DNA of 64,000 nt from Aquimarina aquimarini (GTDB lineage: Bacteria; Bacteroidota; Bacteroidia; Flavobacteriales; Flavobacteriaceae): NCBI RefSeq assembly GCF_900299535.1, contig NZ_OMKE01000033.1, forward strand, positions 1 through 64,000, in the 5' to 3' direction. Shown in pieces: positions 63,784-64,000 of the stretch (positions are counted from its first letter, which is position 1; each line of letters begins with the position of its first letter). The notes under the pieces are model-generated. The model was not told where the DNA came from, did no database searches, and was given only the letters and a program-made list of their open reading frames with translations. Both the position numbers and the translations under genes were made by a program.

Positions 63784-64000
63784 TTAAAAGAACCTTGGTG
63801 TTAACATTCTATTATATTTCTTAAAAAGTTCAAACCGCAACATCACCTCATAACTTCCATCATTAAATTGTGTTTGTCCTAATTCTGTAGTTTCACGATC
63901 ATACGCAAAACCAATCATAAGAGCATCAGAAACCTGAAAACCAATCATACCACTCAAAGCAGCATCCCAACGATACGCAGCTCCCAATGTTAAACGATCA
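63784..64000 (-). CDS. PorP/SprF-type type IX secretion protein, partial
   Basis: The C-terminal end of a protein whose start lies beyond the right edge of the window. The visible 71 residues include RLTLGAAYRWDAALSGM, IGFQVSDALMIGFAYDRETTELG and VMLRFEL, the alternating beta-strand pattern and ending common to PorP/SprF outer-membrane proteins, which help in type IX secretion and gliding. The nearest Met within the frame is internal, so no start should be placed here. Family members lie next to gliding genes often. Confidence 0.72.
   Translation of the reverse strand, partial: DRLTLGAAYRWDAALSGMIGFQVSDALMIGFAYDRETTELGQTQFNDGSYEVMLRFELFKKYNRMLTPRFF

Noticed and set aside
1-64000. tRNA, rRNA, CRISPR, insertion sequence or phage genes
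   Set aside because: I looked in all gaps over about 200 bases and found no cloverleaf, repeat-spacer pattern, transposase or phage-like frame. A covariance-model scan would be decisive for small RNAs.

Overview
The window is 64 kb of low-GC chromosome from a member of the Bacteroidota, almost certainly a marine Flavobacteriaceae. Three kinds of gene point there: TonB-dependent SusC-type receptors paired with SusD-type lipoproteins, a GldI homologue and a PorP/SprF-type protein (gliding and type IX secretion genes), and the order parA-parB-DUF5683-dapB-lepB-wbqC-DUF6122, typical of that family. Signal peptides, lipoboxes and weak TAnnTTTG-like promoter elements fit the same lineage. An Aquimarina-like genus is possible, but the sequence alone does not prove it. 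I saw no rRNA, tRNA, CRISPR array, insertion sequence, phage or plasmid gene.

Layout. 0.3-5.1 kb: a SusC/SusD uptake pair whose SusC carries a signalling STN domain. 5.3-9.5 kb: singletons (DinB-like protein, AraC-type membrane regulator, serine beta-lactamase-like lipoprotein with TPR, GNAT acetyltransferase). 9.7-11.6 kb: an overlapping trio of exported alpha/beta hydrolase, ECF sigma factor and four-helix membrane protein. 11.7-15.7 kb (minus): a TonB receptor followed by a beta-helix-like lipoprotein. 15.9-24.2 kb: poorly characterised genes and regulators (two Crp-like, one LysR with a YeiH-type transporter, an SDR, a large TPR protein). 24.6-28.5 kb: a peptidoglycan-recycling operon (AmpG-like permease, NagZ-like hexosaminidase, AnmK). 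28.6-34.7 kb: uridine kinase, FtsB-like protein and both methylmalonyl-CoA mutase subunits, the latter separated by two tandem paralogous secreted proteins. 34.8-36.5 kb (minus): an unusual protein joining a TonB plug, TPR and a DUF2135-like C-terminus, without a barrel. 37-43.7 kb: a dienoyl-CoA-reductase-like SDR, then the ParAB/DapB/LepB core cluster. 44.6-45.7 kb: a small SpoT-type HD hydrolase and a short endonuclease V homologue. 45.8-50.6 kb (minus): a tight run of a 97-residue membrane protein, MutL, two rhomboid proteases and an EEP-family hydrolase. 50.9-54.2 kb: RibH and a TPR membrane protein, divergent from RecF, a lipoprotein and a DciA-like protein. 54.9-59.9 kb: a second SusC/SusD pair without STN. 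60.2-64 kb: Ndk, NrnA-like phosphoesterase, GldI, a double-domain prolyl isomerase and a partial PorP/SprF protein.

The genes describe an aerobic heterotroph that takes up polymers through TonB-dependent complexes, recycles its own wall, metabolises methylmalonyl-CoA, and moves by gliding or secretes through T9SS. Most of the window is ordinary core genome. The points most worth a second look are the plug-TPR-DUF2135 hybrid, the sigma-factor trio, the gene pair inserted between the mutase subunits, a MutL whose endonuclease motif looks degraded, the short endonuclease V, and several palindromic candidate operators in intergenic regions.
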